This document shows, one piece after another, positions 8,200 through 17,639 of a stretch of DNA of 64,000 bases. This DNA comes from CAYRNY01 sp964425755 (lineage in GTDB: Bacteria; Chloroflexota; Anaerolineae; Aggregatilineales; Aggregatilineaceae): the NCBI GenBank assembly GCA_964425755.1, contig CAYRNY010000004.1:1-64000 (forward strand). Direction: 5' to 3'. Under the pieces are notes generated by a model. It ran no database searches. It saw only the letters and a program-made list of their open reading frames with translations, and was not told the DNA's origin. The stretch's first letter is position 1; each line of letters begins with the position of its first letter. Position numbers and translations under genes: made by a program.

Positions 8200-8520
8200 T
8201 CAGTAAGTGGCGCATGCTTCGTATTGGGTCCGTGCTACGATCGCCTGCGCCAATTCGTTCAATGTGCCGGCCCGGATTCCGCGCAACCATTCCTGGGTAG
8301 GCTCGGAAAGTCCAAATGCAGAAAACAGGGTTTCATCACGCTCGGTCACCAACCTGTTGCGGACATCGGTATCCAGCAAGGCCGCTCCCATCAGGTTATC
8401 CAGGCGCTGCATCTCGTCCTTGCTCAGCATCTCCGCCCACCAGTCATTGGCTCCTTCAAATCCCCGCCCGGTAGGCCAGGGCGAAACATCCATAACTGGG
8501 GTTTGTTCGATAATTGCCAT
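8200..8520 (-). CDS. Os1348-like (NHLP clan) small protein
   Basis: This 106-residue protein has a C-terminal half reading DNLMGAALLDTDVRNRLV, then LFSAFGLSEPTQEWLRGI and TLNELAQAIV. That pattern resembles the Os1348-type proteins of the nitrile-hydratase-like leader peptide clan, where a short helical segment with an LLxDxxxRxxLL and GLxxxExxxL pattern recurs. The N-terminal 30 residues (TPVMDVSPWPTGRGFEGANDWW) are Trp/Pro/Gly-rich and unlike the rest. In some genomes such proteins are RiPP precursors or remnants of them, but no maturation enzyme is nearby. GAGGAGCAATCC precedes the ATG. The family assignment is from recognition of the pattern only. Confidence 0.6.
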   Translation of the reverse strand: MAIIEQTPVMDVSPWPTGRGFEGANDWWAEMLSKDEMQRLDNLMGAALLDTDVRNRLVTERDETLFSAFGLSEPTQEWLRGIRAGTLNELAQAIVARTQYEACATY

Positions 8521-8574
8521 TGGATTGCTCCTCGTTTGACGGTGCTTGACGGTCAGGTTTAACGTCCGGTCGGA

Positions 8575-8730
8575 TTAGCTGCCTGAGGTGATGGGACCGG
8601 CCAGCGCCACATCGATCGCGCCCCCGGTCAGGGCCAGGATCAGCACCAGGATCATGATTCGGACAACGATCAGGCCACGGCGCGGGTTGCACCCCATCCA
8701 GTTGGTCAGAGCGAAAAGCGTGTTCTTCAT
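8575..8730 (-). CDS. 51-residue single-span membrane peptide
   Basis: This short gene has a strong ribosome-binding site (AAGGAG, 9 nt before the ATG). The peptide has a polar N terminus with Cys14 and two arginines (NWMGCNPRRG). One hydrophobic helix follows (LIVVRIMILVLILAL), then a small-residue tail TGGAIDVALAGPITSGS. A longer frame opens at 8838 but lacks a ribosome-binding site and crosses the terminator-like hairpin. It precedes the Os1348-like gene in the same direction by 55 nt, so the two are probably cotranscribed. I do not recognise a family. A peptide precursor, a small membrane regulator or a toxin-like peptide are all possible. Confidence 0.6.
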   Translation of the reverse strand: MKNTLFALTNWMGCNPRRGLIVVRIMILVLILALTGGAIDVALAGPITSGS

Positions 8731-8824
8731 TTTTGCGTTCTCCTTATAGGAACTCTTCAGGTCGTTCAAATTAGATGTTGACTGCCAGTGTAAAGACAGG
8801 CGCGCAACAAAGTGCTTACAAAAA

Positions 8825-8856
8825 CCAAAAAAACCCACGCTTCAAGTAGGTTTTTG
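8825..8856 (-). terminator. Intrinsic terminator upstream of the small-peptide gene
   Basis: On the minus strand an AAAACCTA arm pairs with TGGGTTTT (one G-U pair) across a loop of about 9 nt and runs into a T-rich tract. It lies about 160 nt after the stop of the BTAD regulator gene and about 100 nt before the peptide's start codon. It would separate the regulator transcript from the small genes, or act as an attenuator for them. Confidence 0.5.
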
Positions 8857-9016
8857 GTTAGAATACTGTTCTTTTGTTGGTTAGAGATTGGGAGATCGTG
8901 AGACGCGTTAAAAAACTATAGCCCTGGGAGGGACAACTTTCTGGGCCGCACGCATAGCCCGCCTGGCACGGCGCGACCGGCGCGGGAAGCGGCTCGTTAC
9001 ACGTTGCGCCGCCTCG

Positions 9017-12000
9017 TCATTCCAACAGCGCCCGGGCCAGCTCGATCGTTTCGCTGGAGGGCCGGATCGCTAACTCTTCCTCAAGCAGCAGTTCGAGATA
9101 CTGCAACTGGTTGAACACCTGCATCCGTTCGCCTAGCGCCGCGTAGCAGGTCATAATCGCGCGGTGCACATCTTCGCGATAGGGGTCGATGGCAAGCGCC
9201 TGCCGTAGCACGCCGATCGCTTCGCGCTGGCTGCCACGCGCGCTGATGCACTGTCCTAATCCGAGCAACGACTCGATGTACATCTCTTGCAGATTTTCGC
9301 GGTACAACACGATCCAGTCGCGGTCCAGTGACGGGAGAAAATCGCCCTGGTAGAGCGTCACGGCGCGGTGCCACAAATCCTCGGTGCGGGCATCGCGGGT
9401 CGGCAGCAAGCGCGCCTGCTGCACCAGTTCCTGGAATTCGTGCGCGTCACACCACAGGTCCAGGTCAGGGTCCAACCGGTACAGGTCGTCACGGTAGACG
9501 ATCACGTTTTCGCCAAGCGTCTTGCGGGCGCGGTAAAGCGTGGTGTGGAAGTTCGAGCGCACGCGCTGCGAGGAACTATCCGGCCAGAACATCAGGCTGA
9601 TCTGCTCGCGGCTGGCCGGGCCCTGGAACAGCAGGTAATGGAACAATTCTCGCGCGGCGTTGGAAAGCCAATCCGACAGCCGCACCGGGTGCCCATCGCA
9701 CTCGATGCGCTCGCGCCCGAGGGAATACACGCGCAGGCTATAGGTGGCCTCAGGCATCACCTGCCGGGTTGCCGGTGGCATTTGCGCGTCGACGTAGGCT
9801 GTGCGCAGGTGCTTCAGCTCCCGGATCAGGTCGGCATAGGTGCCGGAGTGTTCAATAACGTGTAATTCGATGACAGGCGTATGGCATACTTCCGCGACCA
9901 GCGTTTGCACTGTGCCGAGCAATCGCGCTTCGTCAAGTGCCAGGTTCAGGTACTGGTCCCCAGCCCGGCGATCCGAACTCAGCAGCGCGGCTGCGGCGGC
10001 CAGCAGATACACTTGCGCCAGCTCAGCCCGCGATTCTTGCTCGTTGAGTTCAGCGATCAAATCCTCGAACTGTGCAAGGGCTTCCTCAGCACGTCCCTGG
10101 TGCATGCGGATCGCCCACAGCGACGCCCGCGCCGCGATGCGCTCTAGCGTCAGGTCGTGGGCACCGGCCAGCAGTTGCGCTTTCTTGGCGAGTTGTTCGG
10201 CTTCGTGCAGCTTGCCCCACCAGCGGTAGAGCTTCGAGCAACTGAGCATCACCGCGCAGCGCAGCCAGGGATCGCTGTTGCCGATCAGGGCCAGGGCGCG
10301 GTTATGGAGCCGCAGCGATTCCTCGAACATGCCCAGGTCGCGGCGTAGCTCGCCCAGGCTCCACAGCAGCGCGCTTTCGACGCGGTGATCCGGCACGCGC
10401 GTCACGATGCGGATGCCCTCTTCGAACGTGGCAGCGGCCTGTTCGTACTGCGCGCCCAGGTGGTAATACGCCCCGAGGTTGTTCAAGGCCGCCGCCAGCG
10501 CGCCGGGGCTGCCCAGCGAGCGCCGCAGGGCGACGACTTCCTGCAGGCACTCGTTCGCCCGCGAAAACCGGCCCATCTGCCAGAAAGCGACGCTCAAATC
10601 CTGCAAGACATTCGCCAGCGCGTACGCATCTCCATCGCGGCGGTACAGTTCCAGCGACTGCTCAAGGTATTGCACGCCTGCCGACAGCTCCCCGATCCGC
10701 AGGTGAGCAACGCCCAGAATCTTAAGCGCGTTGCCGCGCAAATCCGGCTCTTCGGGCAGCGTGGTGGTGAGCTGGGCGGCCTCAAATGCGGCGGCGCGGA
10801 AACGCCCGCGTTGCAGCGCGATGAAGGTCTTCTGCAGGCGGACCCGCGCGTAACCGACCTCGTTGTCCTGGGCCAGGTACGCCTGGGCCGCTTCGTCCAA
10901 CGCTTGCTCGGCCTGGTCGTAGCGGTAGCGGTCCGTGAACACGCGCGCGCACTGGTACAGCAGGTTCGGTGCCTTGACGCGGTCGGCTTCCAGTTCGGCG
11001 CGCCATTCGAGCAGCGTTTCCGTCTTGCCCTGGGAGAATAACGTCAGCGCGTTTTCGTCGGCGAGCCGGGCCGCCGCTTCCGTATGCTCCGCCGCGATAT
11101 AATGCTGAAAACTGTGGTCGATCTGGTTGTTCTCTTCGAACCACTCGGCGGCGCGGACGTGCAAGCTCGTGTACAGGTCGGGCCGGTCGTGTTTCAATTG
11201 CCGCTGCAGGTAATTGCGGAACAGCCGGTGAAACACAAAGCCACCGGCCACGCGGGACAAGAACAGGTTGCGCTGCTGGGTTTCGGCCAGCCAGTACGCG
11301 CTGTTCGACAGCCGCAGGACGTTCGTGCACAGGTCCGGCGTGATGCGGGTTAAGGTGGATGCCGAGAGCACGAAGTCGCGCAGGCCGGGCGGCTGCATTT
11401 CGAGCATCGAATGGGCCAGCGCATCGAACAGCGCTTCGGGTCCTGCGCCGCCTTGCAGCATCACGCGTTCCAGGTCGGAAGGCAGCGGGTGCAGCGCCAG
11501 CACGGTGCCCGCAGGCCACCCTTCGAGCCGCGCGACGAGGTCTTCGGCTTCCGCCATGGACGCGATCACGCCGCGGGTGTCCTGCGCGAGCTCGAACACT
11601 TCTTGAGCCGTAAAGCGCAGGTGTTCCTGCCCGAACGCCAGGACCTCGCCGCGCGCGATCATCTCGGTCAGCGGCAGGTTGGGCAGCACGCGCCCGATCA
11701 GGATCATGTGCATTGCCGGGGGAAGCTGGTCCACCAGCGCCTGCAGCCAGGTTTCGGAGTCGCTTGATCCGGCGATCAGTTGAATGTCGTCCAGCACAAA
11801 TATAAGGGGGCGCGACGTGTGCGTGCTGACGTAATCGGCGAACAAGGTCGCCAGTTCGCCGGGCCGAAAGCCCGGCTTTGACGCATGCTGCCGCACGCCC
11901 GGCACGGCCATCTGAAGCGCCAACAGGATATTGTCGTAAAAATTGGGGAAGTCGCGATCGCGTTCTTCCAGCGTGTGCCAGACGACGGTTTCAGGTGTCG

Positions 12001-12169
12001 CTGCGGAAAACTGGGCGACAGCGGTCGTCTTTCCGTATCCTGGAGGCGCGCAGACCAGCGTCAGCTTGTGTTCCAAAGCTGCTTGTAGCGCGTTCATCAA
12101 CCGGGGGCGGTGGATCGCCCCAATGACGCGCGGAATGAGGGATTCGTGCTGTGTGGTACTGGAAAGCAT
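9017..12169 (-). CDS. Large MalT-like ATPase / TPR / BTAD transcriptional regulator
   Basis: This 1050-residue protein begins with a STAND-type ATPase: Walker A APPGYGKTTAV near residue 40 and Walker B LIFVLDDIQL near residue 125. A middle region of about residues 380-760 is made of helical TPR-like repeats. The C terminus (about 800-1050) carries a winged-helix segment (SREQISLMFWPDSSSQRVRS) followed by a bacterial transcriptional activation domain. Proteins of this layout sense a ligand or partner through the TPRs and activate transcription when ATP-bound. It lies upstream of and parallel to the small peptide, Os1348-like and receiver genes, its most likely targets. No typical DNA site could be identified. 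Confidence 0.88.
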   Translation of the reverse strand: MLSSTTQHESLIPRVIGAIHRPRLMNALQAALEHKLTLVCAPPGYGKTTAVAQFSAATPETVVWHTLEERDRDFPNFYDNILLALQMAVPGVRQHASKPGFRPGELATLFADYVSTHTSRPLIFVLDDIQLIAGSSDSETWLQALVDQLPPAMHMILIGRVLPNLPLTEMIARGEVLAFGQEHLRFTAQEVFELAQDTRGVIASMAEAEDLVARLEGWPAGTVLALHPLPSDLERVMLQGGAGPEALFDALAHSMLEMQPPGLRDFVLSASTLTRITPDLCTNVLRLSNSAYWLAETQQRNLFLSRVAGGFVFHRLFRNYLQRQLKHDRPDLYTSLHVRAAEWFEENNQIDHSFQHYIAAEHTEAAARLADENALTLFSQGKTETLLEWRAELEADRVKAPNLLYQCARVFTDRYRYDQAEQALDEAAQAYLAQDNEVGYARVRLQKTFIALQRGRFRAAAFEAAQLTTTLPEEPDLRGNALKILGVAHLRIGELSAGVQYLEQSLELYRRDGDAYALANVLQDLSVAFWQMGRFSRANECLQEVVALRRSLGSPGALAAALNNLGAYYHLGAQYEQAAATFEEGIRIVTRVPDHRVESALLWSLGELRRDLGMFEESLRLHNRALALIGNSDPWLRCAVMLSCSKLYRWWGKLHEAEQLAKKAQLLAGAHDLTLERIAARASLWAIRMHQGRAEEALAQFEDLIAELNEQESRAELAQVYLLAAAAALLSSDRRAGDQYLNLALDEARLLGTVQTLVAEVCHTPVIELHVIEHSGTYADLIRELKHLRTAYVDAQMPPATRQVMPEATYSLRVYSLGRERIECDGHPVRLSDWLSNAARELFHYLLFQGPASREQISLMFWPDSSSQRVRSNFHTTLYRARKTLGENVIVYRDDLYRLDPDLDLWCDAHEFQELVQQARLLPTRDARTEDLWHRAVTLYQGDFLPSLDRDWIVLYRENLQEMYIESLLGLGQCISARGSQREAIGVLRQALAIDPYREDVHRAIMTCYAALGERMQVFNQLQYLELLLEEELAIRPSSETIELARALLE

Positions 12170-12602
12170 CGCCTGTTGGCCTGTCGAGCATTCGCTTACG
12201 ACATTTACGTACGATCTCGGTTTCCCGACTGGTAATTCAGATACGGTCAGTGGTTCGAGCGCTTTGAACTACAGTATAATCAAATATTACACATCTCGCG
12301 AGAAGAGCGTAATAAGCACCCGGTGTTTGCCGTTATGCCTGCAGTCGAACACGGCCTTGCTGCGATGAGACTACCGGCCCGGCTTCGATTGCGTGTTCCG
12401 GGCCCGACTGCGTGCTGTGACCTGCCAGACTTATCCACGATCCAGTATAGCCGATTTTAAGTATGACAGACACATAAACATAATGTCAAATGCGCCATAT
12501 AGTACTCTGGGACGCCCCGAGCGGGTTTGACCGGCCCGGCCAATCCCGTATGAGTTTTGCTGTTGTAACAGGCCGCGTGCGATGAAGCGACCGCAGCTCC
12601 GG
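12170..12602. other. 433-bp region upstream of the BTAD regulator
   Basis: No gene is supported here. On the minus strand TATACT (about 12270), preceded by TTGAT, is a possible -10 for the regulator gene. TCTCGCGAGA (12294-12303) is a 10-bp palindrome 20-30 nt further upstream that could be a regulator site. Nothing else stands out. Confidence 0.35.
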
Positions 12603-14000
12603 TTATGCCGGCGGCGCGGTGTGTTGTTCGATTTCAGGCCAGATCGCCGCTTTGATGTCGTCCAGGCCGTGCAAAAACCGCGCGGCCACCTGGCGTGTAG
12701 CCTGTGGCGCCCGGCCTTCAAAACGGAATGTCAGCGCCGGTTCGGTGACTGATGCGCGCATCAACGCCCAGCCGTCGGCGTAATGAACCTTCACGCCGTC
12801 GAGTTGCAGCAGGTCGTCGCCGGCAGCGCGCGCGTTTGACGCTGCGCGTTCGATCGCGGCCTGGCGGTCACCCGCGTACGGGATGCGAATGTCGGGGGTG
12901 CTGTGATAGCGCGGGATGTCCGCCAGCAACTCGGCCAGTGGTTTCCCGGCTTGCTGGACCAGGCCGGCGATCAGCAGCGCGGCATATAACGCGTCATCGT
13001 CGCCGTTCAGCTCGCGGAAAAACAGGTGCCCGCTGTATTCGCCGCCGAACACCGCGTCATGTTCCAGCATCGCGGTTTTGATGAACGTATGCCCGGATTT
13101 CTGCGGCACGATCGTGCCGCCGTGCGCGCGCACGGTGTCGGCTACGGCATCCGACAGCTTGAGATCGCAGATCACCGTGCCGCCGCCACGCTGTCGCACG
13201 AGTTCCCCGGCCAGCCACGCGATCAGCAGGTCCGACGGCACGCGGCTTCCGGTGTGGTCCACGATGCCCACGCGGTCGCCGTCGCCGTCAAACCCCGCGC
13301 CAAGCGCCGCCCCGCGCGCGACGACCTCGCGCTCCAGCAGCGCCAGGTCGCCGGGACCGGCAATGTCAGGCGAACGGTTGGGGAAATGCCCATCCGGCTC
13401 AAGCAACACGCACGGAGCCGCAAGGTTTAGCGCGTCGATGACCTCCTGGGCCACCCAGCCGGTCGCGCCGTTACCGCAGTCGAACACCATCGCGGGCGCG
13501 CCGCGCTTCAACCCGGCGAAGCGCTCGACCAGCCACGCGATGTAGTCGGCGCGGATATCGACCGTGCGTCGTGTCCCGCTGCCCGCTGCGAACTCCCCGG
13601 CCAGCATCAGGCGCTTCAGCGCGTCAAGCTCTTCGGGCGTGATCGGGTACGCGCCGATGATCACCTTGAACCCGTTCCAGCTTGCCGGGTTGTGCGAGGC
13701 GGTGACCATCACGCCGGTGGTGATCCCCAGGTGGCGCCGCGCGAAGTAAAATGCGGGCGTGGTGAGCTGGCCCAGCGCGATCACGTCTTTGCCGCTGGCG
13801 CGAATCCCGCGGCCCAGCGCGCCCAGCAGTTCCGGCGTGGACAGGCGAAAGTCGCCGCCGGTGATCACTGCCGGGCCTGGCGTCAGGGTGCCGAGCGCGC
13901 GGCCCAGCATGTATGCGAACTCGCCCGTGATATCCGTGCCAAGCTCGCCCCGGATATCGCACTCCTTGAACCCGCCTAAAGGTATCCGCGTTTGCGACAT
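12603..14000 (-). CDS. Phosphomannomutase/phosphoglucomutase
   Basis: This 465-residue alpha-D-phosphohexomutase interconverts hexose 1- and 6-phosphates. The phosphoserine loop is VTASHNPASWNG near residue 100, the metal loop GFDGDGDRVGI near residue 235, the sugar-binding loop GGEYSGHLFF near residue 320, and the phosphate-binding segment RFEGRAP is near the C terminus. All four expected active-site loops are present. The start ATG overlaps the end of the FGGY kinase gene by 25 nt, so the two are translationally coupled. Mannose versus glucose specificity cannot be told. Confidence 0.92.
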   Translation of the reverse strand: MSQTRIPLGGFKECDIRGELGTDITGEFAYMLGRALGTLTPGPAVITGGDFRLSTPELLGALGRGIRASGKDVIALGQLTTPAFYFARRHLGITTGVMVTASHNPASWNGFKVIIGAYPITPEELDALKRLMLAGEFAAGSGTRRTVDIRADYIAWLVERFAGLKRGAPAMVFDCGNGATGWVAQEVIDALNLAAPCVLLEPDGHFPNRSPDIAGPGDLALLEREVVARGAALGAGFDGDGDRVGIVDHTGSRVPSDLLIAWLAGELVRQRGGGTVICDLKLSDAVADTVRAHGGTIVPQKSGHTFIKTAMLEHDAVFGGEYSGHLFFRELNGDDDALYAALLIAGLVQQAGKPLAELLADIPRYHSTPDIRIPYAGDRQAAIERAASNARAAGDDLLQLDGVKVHYADGWALMRASVTEPALTFRFEGRAPQATRQVAARFLHGLDDIKAAIWPEIEQHTAPPA

Positions 14001-15415
14001 GCGTCCTGCAACTCCTGTAGCTTGTCCTGCAGCGGGGCCACCAGGTGCGGCAGCGGCTCAACCTCGTGCACGACCTGGATCATTTGCGCCTGCGCCTGGC
14101 TGATTGACCCCGCGTGCCAGGCCCAGCCCGCCGCCAGCAGCGCGCTGCCGAAGGCGGCCTCCGGTTCGCGAGTGGATGCGACCGGGCGATCGAGCGCCGA
14201 GGCCAGGATGCGTTTCAGCGCCCGGCCCTGGGTCGCGCCGCCGGAGAGAAAATAGTCCCCATCCAGTGCCGCCCCCAGTTCGCCCGCCACATCAAGCGAC
14301 CAGCGCGTCACTAACGCGATCCCTTCGAGGTACCCCTTGAACCGTTCCGCCTCGTCCGTCGTCGTACCGGTGGCAAACCAGCGTGCACCGCTGCTGGCAA
14401 ACGGCATGCGTTCCCCTTGCCGCCGCAGCGGGTAGACCACCAGCGGGCTGGGCGCGCTCAAGTCCACCATCTGGTCGAGCTCGTCCACCGCCGCGCCGAA
14501 GACCTGCGCCAGCGCTTCGCCGCCGACGTTGCTCGCGCCACCCGGCAGCCAGTACCCTTCGGGGTGGCGGTGGCAGTACAGCCGGCCCTGCGGGTCGCGG
14601 ATCAGGGTGTTGGCGAGGCCCCGGATCGCGATCGTCGTCCCGATGTTCAGATTCCAGTCGCCCGCGCGCTTGGCCCCGGATGCAAAAAAGGAAGCTGTCC
14701 CGTCACTGGCCCCCGCGACCACCGCCGTGCCGGGTGGTAGCCCGGTTTCCGCCGCCGCGCGCGTACACACCGTGCCGACCTGTTCGCCCGGGCGGGCGAC
14801 AGCGGGAAATTTGTCCAGTGGCAGATCGAGCGTGTCTTCGATGAAACGCGGCCACGTCCCGGTGAGCAAATCCACGCCGGACTTGAGCGCGTTTGAGGTA
14901 TCGGTCGAATCGAAATTGCCCGTCAGGCAGCCCACCACGAAATCCGCCGCATGCAGGAATTTATACGTCGCCTCGACGATCGCCGGGCGATGTTGCCGCA
15001 GCCAGACCAGCTTAACGAGCGCGAAGGTGGACGAGAAGCGGTAACCCAGTTTGTCCGCAAGCTCGGCTGCCGCTGCGTTAACCTGCGCTTCCAGCCCGCT
15101 GGCACGCCCGTCGTTGTACATCAGCGCCGGCATGAGCGGATCGCCGTCGCGGTCGACCGGCACGATCGTGCCGGATGTCGAATCAACGCTGAGCGCGACG
15201 ATCTGATCGCCGGGCACTTCCGCCGTGATCTGCCTGAGGCAGGCGGCCCCGGCACGCCACCATTCGGTCGCGTCCTGCTCGGCATGGCCGGGTTCGGGTT
15301 GGTAGGGCGGTTTTTCGAACGCACATGCCGCCCGCGCGAGCACGTGCCCCCTCTGATCTACTGCCAGCGCCTTCGCGCCACTTGTGCCAATATCCAGACC
15401 GCAGACGATCGCCAT
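13976..15415 (-). CDS. FGGY-family carbohydrate kinase (xylulokinase/ribulokinase-like)
   Basis: This 479-residue sugar kinase starts with CGLDIGTSGAKALAVD, the phosphate 1 motif of the FGGY fold. Sugar-contact segments are YNDGRA and LKSGVDLLTG. The ATP-binding region follows: VAGASDGTASFFASGA and later SGGATQGRALKRILASALD. The variant SVDSTSGTIVPVD recalls D-ribulokinase/xylulokinase relatives rather than glycerol kinase. The frame continues upstream to 15454, but AAGGGG lies 9 nt before the ATG at 15415 and the fold begins there. It is the first gene of a two-gene operon with the phosphohexomutase and could serve the isomerase at 3546-4232, which is inference. Confidence 0.88.
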   Translation of the reverse strand: MAIVCGLDIGTSGAKALAVDQRGHVLARAACAFEKPPYQPEPGHAEQDATEWWRAGAACLRQITAEVPGDQIVALSVDSTSGTIVPVDRDGDPLMPALMYNDGRASGLEAQVNAAAAELADKLGYRFSSTFALVKLVWLRQHRPAIVEATYKFLHAADFVVGCLTGNFDSTDTSNALKSGVDLLTGTWPRFIEDTLDLPLDKFPAVARPGEQVGTVCTRAAAETGLPPGTAVVAGASDGTASFFASGAKRAGDWNLNIGTTIAIRGLANTLIRDPQGRLYCHRHPEGYWLPGGASNVGGEALAQVFGAAVDELDQMVDLSAPSPLVVYPLRRQGERMPFASSGARWFATGTTTDEAERFKGYLEGIALVTRWSLDVAGELGAALDGDYFLSGGATQGRALKRILASALDRPVASTREPEAAFGSALLAAGWAWHAGSISQAQAQMIQVVHEVEPLPHLVAPLQDKLQELQDACRKRGYL

Positions 15416-15526
15416 GTGTCGTAGCCCCTTACCACGTTGCCCTTCGAGACGCATCGTGCCGCACCGCGCACGGCTTTAGGCTTAGTATATGTCTTTCTGC
15501 CCGCTCGACTCAAGCCGGCAACCCGG

Positions 15527-15555
15527 TTGACACAATTTTCACTTTATTGTATTCT
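15527..15555 (+). promoter_or_regulatory. Predicted sigma70 promoter for the rhamnose transport operon
   Basis: TTGACA and TATTCT are separated by exactly 17 nt. The spacer contains TTTTCACTTT, similar to the TTTTCA half site upstream of rhaB. Confidence 0.5.
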
Positions 15556-15597
15556 GTTGGAGAACAAAAGTAAACAAAAACAGAAGTTCCAAAACAC

Positions 15598-15611
15598 GCG
15601 ACAATTGTCGC
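15598..15611. promoter_or_regulatory. Perfect 14-bp palindrome GCGACAATTGTCGC
   Basis: The sequence equals its own reverse complement over 14 bases and lies about 45 nt downstream of the predicted rhaT promoter. It is a candidate repressor or activator site; which protein binds it is unknown. Confidence 0.45.
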
Positions 15612-16100
15612 TTTCATTTACCACGTTCGCAGCCATTCGCGGCGCGAAATAGCTGAACGCTAAATCGGGTAAATTGTTTTTTGTTTGCGTTAGGACAGGC
15701 ACGATGTCCCGTTTTCGCGACGGTGTAAAAGTCTTTGCAGCTACTTCCCGGCTTCTGACAGGCAACTGTCGCGACGGTTATCCCATTTTTCCCAGAGCAT
15801 CTTTTGTCCCCGTTCGACGCCATCCGCATATGCTCTGGCCTGCCAGTAAGTCCCAACTGATGCAAGACAGGCGCACAGCGTGCGTTTATCTGAACCTGCC
15901 GTGTTGCTCGCACCCTGCGCAGCCACGCGGCCAGTGAGTTGTTTAGCGCTGCCAGGTGCACGTCCTCTGCCAGACGCAGCGGCAGCTATTCAATCGAATG
16001 CCAATCGTTTTTGAGGATGCAGCCAACGGGCTTAGCTGGTGGTTGTTTTCCAGGTTGAATGACGTAACTGCACCCATTTCAAACCGGGAGTCTCCGCATC

Positions 16101-17636
16101 ATGGAGCCAATTCTTGAACTTCGACATATCCGAAAACAGTTTCCGGGCGTCCTGGCGCTGGATGATGTGGATTTTGACATCAAGCCGGGCGAAATCCACG
16201 CGCTGCTGGGCGAAAACGGGGCCGGTAAGTCCACCCTGATCAAGATCGCGTCGGGCGTTTACGCGCCCGACGAAGGCGAGATCAGGATCGCCGGAGAGCC
16301 GGTCAAGCTGAACAACCCGCGTGAAGCCCAGGAACACGGCATCGCCACGATCTACCAGGAACTCCTGCTCTATCCGGAGTTGAGCGTCGCGGAGAACATC
16401 TTCATGGGCCACGCCCCGCGCACGCGGCTTGGCGCGGTGGACTGGCCCGAGATGCGCCGCCAGGCACTCGAACTGCTGGCCTCGCTCAACATTCACGACA
16501 TGGACGTGACGCGCAAAGTTGGCCTGTTGACCGTCGGCAACCGGCAGCGCGTGGAGATCGCCAAAGCGCTTTCGATGGACGCGCGCGTGTTGATCATGGA
16601 CGAGCCGACCGCCGCGATCACCGAGGCCGATGTCGAGCAATTGTTTGAGATCATCAAGCTGCTGAAGGAACGCGGCGTGGCGATCATTTACATCAGCCAC
16701 CGGCTGCACGAAGTGTTCGAAATCGGCGACCGGGTCACGGTCTTGCGTGACGGGCAGTACATCAACACCAGGCCGGTCGCAGAGACAACCGAGCCCGAGC
16801 TGATCCACATGATGGTCGGGCGCACGATCGATAACCTGTTCCCCAAGCTGGACGCGCCGATCGGTGATATCGTGCTCGAAGTGCGCGACCTGAACCGGCG
16901 ACCGCTGACGCGCAACATCAGCTTTCATGTGCGCGCGGGCGAGATCGTGGGGCTGGCCGGTTTGATCGGCGCGGGACGTAGTGAGCTGGCACACGTCATT
17001 TTCGGCTATACGCCTGCCGAATCCGGGCAGATTCTGATCGAAGGCAAACCCGTGAAGATCAACACCCCCGCCCAGGCAATGCGGCACGGGATCGCGTACC
17101 TGCCTGAAGATCGCGGCACACAGGGCCTGATCCGCGAGATGACACTGCGCGAGAACACGTCGCTCACGGTGCTGCGCGAGTTGTCCCGCGCGATGTTCAT
17201 CGACCAGCGCGCCGAGCTCGATCTCGCGCGGCGCACGATCGATCAGCTTGGCATCCGTGCCTTCAGCCCGAACCAGATTGTCGGCAAACTGTCGGGGGGC
17301 AACCAGCAGAAGGTCGTGGTCGGCAAATGGCTGGCGACAAAACCCAAAGCGTTGATCATGGACGAACCCACGCGCGGGATCGACGTCGGATCGAAGGCCG
17401 AGATCCATCGCTTGATGAGCCAGCTCGCCCAGCAGGGCCTGGCGATCCTGATGATATCGAGCGAGCTGCCGGAGATTCTGGGCATGAGCGACCGGGTCCT
17501 GGTGATGCGTGAAGGCGAGCTTGTCGCCGAGTATTCGCGCGCGGAAGCCACGCAAGAGAACATCGGCACCGCCATGATGAGCACCAACGGTGCCACCGAT
17601 CGCGTTCCTGAGAAAGAACTGATCGCGGGAGAGTAG
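16101..17636 (+). CDS. rhaT: Rhamnose-type ABC transporter ATP-binding protein (RhaT)
   Basis: This 511-residue protein has two fused ABC domains. The first has Walker A GENGAGKST near residue 40 and Walker B VLIMDEPTAA near residue 163. The second has the degenerate Walker A GLIGAGRSE near residue 293, signature LSGGNQQK near residue 400 and Walker B ALIMDEPTRG near 420. This RbsA-like layout is that of the rhizobial rhamnose importer ATPase RhaT. Assignment to rhamnose rests on the downstream genes: two permeases, a RhaS-like binding protein and the whole rhamnose catabolic set. It lies 3 nt from the next gene. Confidence 0.9.
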   Translation: MEPILELRHIRKQFPGVLALDDVDFDIKPGEIHALLGENGAGKSTLIKIASGVYAPDEGEIRIAGEPVKLNNPREAQEHGIATIYQELLLYPELSVAENIFMGHAPRTRLGAVDWPEMRRQALELLASLNIHDMDVTRKVGLLTVGNRQRVEIAKALSMDARVLIMDEPTAAITEADVEQLFEIIKLLKERGVAIIYISHRLHEVFEIGDRVTVLRDGQYINTRPVAETTEPELIHMMVGRTIDNLFPKLDAPIGDIVLEVRDLNRRPLTRNISFHVRAGEIVGLAGLIGAGRSELAHVIFGYTPAESGQILIEGKPVKINTPAQAMRHGIAYLPEDRGTQGLIREMTLRENTSLTVLRELSRAMFIDQRAELDLARRTIDQLGIRAFSPNQIVGKLSGGNQQKVVVGKWLATKPKALIMDEPTRGIDVGSKAEIHRLMSQLAQQGLAILMISSELPEILGMSDRVLVMREGELVAEYSRAEATQENIGTAMMSTNGATDRVPEKELIAGE

Positions 17637-17639
17637 CGG

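Larger units (their letters stand above)
15416..16100. other. 685-bp divergent control region between the kinase and rhamnose operons
   Basis: This region holds promoters for two divergent operons. The best rightward promoter is TTGACA (15527-15532), 17 nt, TATTCT (15550-15555), which would give rhaT a leader of about 540 nt. Downstream lie a perfect 14-bp palindrome and two direct copies of TCGCGACGGT (15715-15724 and 15769-15778). Short open frames exist but lack ribosome-binding sites and coding character. Confidence 0.5.

Noticed and set aside
15674..15937. 87-codon frame in the rhaT leader
   Set aside because: No ribosome-binding site; translation does not resemble a protein, and the overlapping frames are equally long.
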